DNA of 64,000 nt from Arthrobacter globiformis (GTDB taxonomy: Bacteria > Actinomycetota > Actinomycetes > Actinomycetales > Micrococcaceae): NCBI RefSeq assembly GCF_030817195.1, contig NZ_JAUSYZ010000001.1, forward strand, positions 3,844,001-3,908,000. The letters run 5' to 3'. Positions 60,793 to 64,000 of this stretch are shown in pieces (position 1 is the stretch's first letter; each line of letters starts with the position of its first letter). Position numbers and translations under genes: made by a program. The notes beneath the pieces were generated by a model, which was given only the letters and a program-made list of their open reading frames with translations, ran no database searches and was not told the DNA's origin.

Positions 60793-61932
60793 TCAAAGTT
60801 GCGCCCGCTGCAGGGACCGCGCTGCGTCGATGGTCGCCTGTCCGAGGACCCTGCTGCCCTGGTAGAGCACCACGGTCTGGCCCGGTGAAACACCGCGCAG
60901 GGGATCCGTCAGCGTCACCACGAGGCTGTCCCGCTCAATCCCGGCGTCATCGGCGATGCGCTCCATCCGCGCAATGCCGGGTACCGGGTCACCGTGCGCG
61001 CGGACCTGCGCATGGCAATCAAAGTCGGAGCCGGAGCCAACCTCGTCGATGGGCAGGCCGGCCCAGGAAACCTTGATGCCGCGGATCTCGTCGATGGCCA
61101 GCAGCGCCTCGGGCCCCACCACCACTTTGTTTTCCTTCGGCCGGATCTCCAGCACGAACCGCGGCTTGCCGTCCGCCGCCGGCCGGCCAAGCTTCAGCCC
61201 CCGCCGCTGCCCGACGGTGAACGCGTTCGCCCCGCCGTGTTCGCCCACCTTGGCACCGGTTTCATCCACGATGTCACCCGTGGTCATATCGATCTTTTCC
61301 GCGAGCCATCCGGCGGTGTCGCCGTCCGGGATGAAGCAGATGTCGTGGCTGTCCGGCTTGTTGGCCACGGACAGACCGCGCCGTTCGGCCTCCGCGCGCA
61401 CCTCTGCCTTGGACGGGGTGTCCGCGAGCGGGAACATGGAGTGCTTCAGCTGTTCGTGGGTGAGCACGCCCAGGACGTAGCTCTGGTCCTTGGCCCAGTC
61501 GGCGGCGCGGTGCAGCTCCCGGTTTCCGTCGGCGTCCTCGATGACCTTGGCGTAGTGGCCGGTGCACACGGCATCGAACCCGAGGGCGATCGCCTTTTCG
61601 AGCAGGGCGGCAAACTTGATGCGCTCGTTGCAGCGCATGCAGGGGTTGGGGGTGCGGCCGGCGGCGTACTCGTCGATGAAGTCCTGGACCACATCCTCCT
61701 TGAACCGCTCGGAGAAATCCCACACGTAGTAGGGGATCCCCAGGACGTCGCAGGCCCGCCAGGCATCGCGCGAATCTTCAATGGTGCAGCAGCCCCTGCT
61801 GCCGGTGCGCAGGGTGCCCGGCATCCTCGACAGCGCGAGGTGAACGCCGACGACGTCGTGCCCCGCCTCGACGGCGCGGGCGGCTGCAACGGCGGAGTCA
61901 ACTCCGCCGCTCATGGCTGCTAGAACTCGCAT
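60793..61932 (-). CDS. mnmA: tRNA-specific 2-thiouridylase MnmA
   Basis: 379 residues. The PP-loop ATP site is MSGGVDSAVAAARAVEAGHD. The cysteine pair for sulfur transfer is C98 or C101 in NPCMRC and C199 in DSHDICFIPDGD, and GQRRGLKLGRPAADGK marks the central domain. It puts sulfur on U34 of Lys, Glu and Gln tRNAs. ATG start with AGAAAGG close upstream. The cysteine desulfurase that would supply the sulfur is at the window end in the same direction, separated by an FAD reductase on the other strand. Confidence 0.97.
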   Translation of the reverse strand: MRVLAAMSGGVDSAVAAARAVEAGHDVVGVHLALSRMPGTLRTGSRGCCTIEDSRDAWRACDVLGIPYYVWDFSERFKEDVVQDFIDEYAAGRTPNPCMRCNERIKFAALLEKAIALGFDAVCTGHYAKVIEDADGNRELHRAADWAKDQSYVLGVLTHEQLKHSMFPLADTPSKAEVRAEAERRGLSVANKPDSHDICFIPDGDTAGWLAEKIDMTTGDIVDETGAKVGEHGGANAFTVGQRRGLKLGRPAADGKPRFVLEIRPKENKVVVGPEALLAIDEIRGIKVSWAGLPIDEVGSGSDFDCHAQVRAHGDPVPGIARMERIADDAGIERDSLVVTLTDPLRGVSPGQTVVLYQGSRVLGQATIDAARSLQRAQL

Positions 61933-62000
61933 TATGCCTTTCTTTTGACACGGGTGGCCGAACCATTCTACTGCCCGGCGGAATCAGGGCCTAAATGTCC

Positions 62001-62029
62001 TTGACGGCTCCCGCCCGCCCTTCTAAAGT
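62001..62029 (+). promoter_or_regulatory. Candidate sigma-70 type promoter for the FAD reductase gene
   Basis: TTGACG (62001-62006), a 17-bp spacer and TAAAGT (62024-62029). An inverted repeat TTCTAAA (62021-62027) / TTTAGAA (62043-62049) overlaps the -10 and could be an operator. Confidence 0.35.
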
Positions 62030-62089
62030 CACGAGTACCGTTTTTAGAAATGCGGGCCGCTGGCCTGCCCGGGCGAATCGAGTAGCGCC

Positions 62090-63346
62090 ATGACCCCTGA
62101 AAGCATTGTCATCGCCGGCGCCGGGCTGGCCGGAGCGACGGCGGCCCGCACCCTGCGCTCCGAAGGGTACGCCGGGAACATCACCATCGCGGGCACCGAA
62201 CCGCACCCTCCGTATCTCCGGCCGCCGCTGTCCAAGGAATATCTGCTCGGCAAAGCCGGGGAGGACGCCGTCGAGGTCGTGCCGGAGAGCTGGTACGCCG
62301 ACAATAACGTCAGCCTCATGCTGGATAATCCGGTGGCATCCGTTGATCCCGGGGCACACAATGTCCGCTTCGCAGATGGCACAGTCCAGGGTTATGGGGC
62401 ACTGTTGCTGGCGCCTGGCGCAACGCCAAGGACGCTGCCGTTGAGCGGCGCGGAACTGGAGGGCGTCAGCACCTTCCGCACGCTCGATGACAGCCGCCGC
62501 CTGCGCGAACAGCTGGCGCCCGGCGGCCGGAACGTTGTGCTCATCGGCTCGGGGTGGATCGGAATGGAACTGGCCGCGGCCGCAAGCACCTACGGCAACA
62601 ACGTCACACTGCTCGGGCTTGAGGACATCCCGCTCGCGGCGGCGATCGGCGCGGAGCTTGGCAGCTTCTTCCGCGCGCTGCACGAGGAGAACGGAGTCCG
62701 CTTCCGGCTTCCCGCCTCCGCCGCGGAGATCACCGGACAAAGCGGAAAGGTGACCGGTGTGATGACCGACTCCGGTGAGCTCCTGCCCGCAGACATCGTG
62801 ATCATCGCCGTGGGTGTGGTTCCGGAAACGGCACTCGCCACCGCGGCCGGGCTGGAGGTCCGCAACGGCATCCTCACCGACGCTTCCCTGCGCACCAGCG
62901 CACCGGATATTTTTGCCGCCGGCGACGCCGCCAATGCGCTGCATCCGTTCACGGGCGAGCACCACCGCAGCGAACACTGGTCCAATGCTCTCAACGGCGG
63001 CAAGGTGGCGGCCAAGGCCATGCTCGGCCAGGACGTTGCCCTGGACGTGGTTCCCTATTTCTACACCGACCAGTTCGACGTCAGCATGGAGTACTCGGGC
63101 TTCCCGTCCCTCGCAGCAAAGGCGGCTCCGGTCATCCGCGGCTCGCTCGACAGCAAAGAGTTCGTGGCGTTCTGGCAGCAGGACGGGCGCGTTGTGGCCG
63201 GCATGAGCGTCAACTGGCCGCGGTCCGTCAAACCCAGTGCCCAGAAGACTATCAAAGCGCTCATCTCCGCCCGGGCCGAGGTGCCTGCCGAGCGCCTGGC
63301 CGACGAGGCGGTTCCACTCGATCAGCTGATGCCGGCGGCCAGCTGA
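62090..63346 (+). CDS. FAD-dependent ferredoxin/rubredoxin-type reductase
   Basis: 418 residues. Two dinucleotide-binding motifs: IVIAGAGLAGATAARTLRSE at the start for FAD, and VVLIGSGWIGMELAAAASTY for NAD(P)H. PPYLRPPLSKEYLLG and TSAPDIFAAGDAANALHP are typical of the ferredoxin reductase group that serves Rieske oxygenases or P450s. No ferredoxin or oxygenase gene is nearby, so its electron acceptor is unknown. ATG start, only weak ribosome binding site. It reads into the cysteine desulfurase gene from the opposite strand, 39 bp away. Confidence 0.88.
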   Translation: MTPESIVIAGAGLAGATAARTLRSEGYAGNITIAGTEPHPPYLRPPLSKEYLLGKAGEDAVEVVPESWYADNNVSLMLDNPVASVDPGAHNVRFADGTVQGYGALLLAPGATPRTLPLSGAELEGVSTFRTLDDSRRLREQLAPGGRNVVLIGSGWIGMELAAAASTYGNNVTLLGLEDIPLAAAIGAELGSFFRALHEENGVRFRLPASAAEITGQSGKVTGVMTDSGELLPADIVIIAVGVVPETALATAAGLEVRNGILTDASLRTSAPDIFAAGDAANALHPFTGEHHRSEHWSNALNGGKVAAKAMLGQDVALDVVPYFYTDQFDVSMEYSGFPSLAAKAAPVIRGSLDSKEFVAFWQQDGRVVAGMSVNWPRSVKPSAQKTIKALISARAEVPAERLADEAVPLDQLMPAAS

Positions 63347-63399
63347 CAGGGGGTTCAGCTGATACGGGGAACAGTTGATACGGGTTCAGCTGATGCCGG
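63322..63399. repeat. Four imperfect 14-bp repeats spanning two convergent gene ends
   Basis: TCAGCTGATGCCGG at 63322-63335 and again at 63386-63399, with TCAGCTGATACGGG at 63355-63368 and ACAGTTGATACGGG at 63371-63384 between them. The outer copies are the coding ends of the FAD reductase and the desulfurase. Confidence 0.7.
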
Positions 63400-64000
63400 A
63401 GCCCTGACGGGCAACAGTTGCAGCCGTCTGAATGGAGGATTCGTGTCCGGCCATTCCGGCCTGCCGCGCCCGGGCATAAGCGCCGGGCAGTGCCGCCAAG
63501 AGTGCATCCACGTCCGCGTCCGTTGACGGATGCCCCAGGGTGAAGCGCTGCGCACCACGCGCGGTCTCCTCGTCCAGGCCCATGGCAAGAAGGACATGCG
63601 ACGGACGCGGGACCCCCGACGTACAGGCGGAGCCTGTGGACGATTCGACCCCGGCGAGGTCCAGGAGGAACAGCAGGGAGTCACCCTCACAGCCGGGGAA
63701 CGTGAAATGGGCGTTGCCGGGTAGCCGCCCTTCCCCCTCCGGACCGCGCAACACCGCGGCCGGAACTGCGTCCCGGACCCCGGCGATGAGACGGTCGCGC
63801 AGCCCGGAAATCCGCGCTGCCTCGGCCTCAAGGTTCTTGGTGGCGGAGTCAGCAGCGGCGGCGAAGGCCGCTATGGATGCCGTGTCGAGCGTCCCCGAGC
63901 GGACGTCGCGCTCCTGGCCGCCGCCGTGCTGCACCGGCGTGAGCTTTACGGACCGCCCAAGAATGAGCGCTCCGACGCCGACCGGCCCGCCGATCTTGTG
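63386..64000 (-). CDS. Cysteine desulfurase, NifS/IscS family (3' part only)
   Basis: The frame is open to the end of the window; about 204 residues are visible. HKIGGPVGVGALILGR holds the PLP lysine near the visible start, VQHGGGQERDVRSGTLD is the next family block, and SSTGSACTSGVPRPSHVLLA contains the active-site cysteine that carries the persulfide. It takes sulfur from cysteine for tRNA thiolation and iron-sulfur clusters. In actinobacteria this gene is normally just upstream of mnmA, as in mycobacteria; here a reductase on the other strand lies between. Confidence 0.93.
   Translation of the reverse strand, partial: HKIGGPVGVGALILGRSVKLTPVQHGGGQERDVRSGTLDTASIAAFAAAADSATKNLEAEAARISGLRDRLIAGVRDAVPAAVLRGPEGEGRLPGNAHFTFPGCEGDSLLFLLDLAGVESSTGSACTSGVPRPSHVLLAMGLDEETARGAQRFTLGHPSTDADVDALLAALPGAYARARQAGMAGHESSIQTAATVARQGSGIS

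Overview
The window is high-GC actinobacterial DNA, most likely from the Micrococcales (Arthrobacter / Pseudarthrobacter group). The grounds are the GC-rich codon use, frequent GTG/TTG starts, WhiB1, PdtaS, MtrA-MtrB-LpqB, a GDH-180 type NAD-glutamate dehydrogenase and mycobacterial-style galactan genes. Genes are dense, with no intergenic gap above 300 bp. I saw no rRNA, tRNA, CRISPR array, insertion sequence or phage gene, and no obvious shift in base composition.

Region 1 (1-19077) is a cell-surface polysaccharide locus. It holds the 3' end of an ABC exporter, two GT4 and two GT2 glycosyltransferases (the GT2 pair is divergent and paralogous), a WecB/WbpI-type epimerase, a large multi-span membrane protein, a Wzm/Wzt exporter, GlfT2 and Glf (galactofuranose), another GT4, and a tight four-gene set (dehydrogenase, N-acetyltransferase, aminotransferase, 3-dehydrogenase). 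With the epimerase, that set is enough on paper to make UDP-2,3-diacetamido-2,3-dideoxy-mannuronic acid.

Region 2 (19316-23980) carries an EssC/EccC-like FHA-FtsK ATPase split by a one-base frameshift, and a small membrane protein convergent with it.

Region 3 (24214-45894) is the conserved actinobacterial block whiB1 / pdtaS ... Rv3235-like / secA / hpf / comF / lpqB / mtrB / mtrA. It is collinear with the mycobacterial order but has gdh, a CpaB-CpaE-like pair, a BldC-like regulator, a LysM protein and a YcaQ-family gene inserted. comF is frameshifted.

Region 4 (46090-52630) is one overlapping operon: a GPDP-type membrane-domain protein, DUF4129, DUF4350 (frameshifted), MoxR ATPase, DUF58 and DUF4166. 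Region 5 (52647-54866) has a cysteine-free MetE-like protein, chorismate mutase and an NAD(P)-binding oxidoreductase. Region 6 (54952-60543) is a Dpp/Opp-type peptide ABC importer. Region 7 (60793-64000) has mnmA, an FAD reductase and the 3' end of a cysteine desulfurase; the desulfurase and MnmA would form the tRNA 2-thiouridine sulfur relay.

The strongest oddities are three genes each broken by exactly one extra base, an orderly array of 10-bp direct repeats in front of the LysM gene near a BldC-like regulator gene, a CRP-type palindrome in front of whiB1, and two convergent gene pairs whose stop codons share one CTAG palindrome. No CRISPR-like or otherwise wholly new system was evident; the best candidates for uncharacterised biology are the BldC-like/LysM/CpaB-CpaE locus and the MoxR operon.
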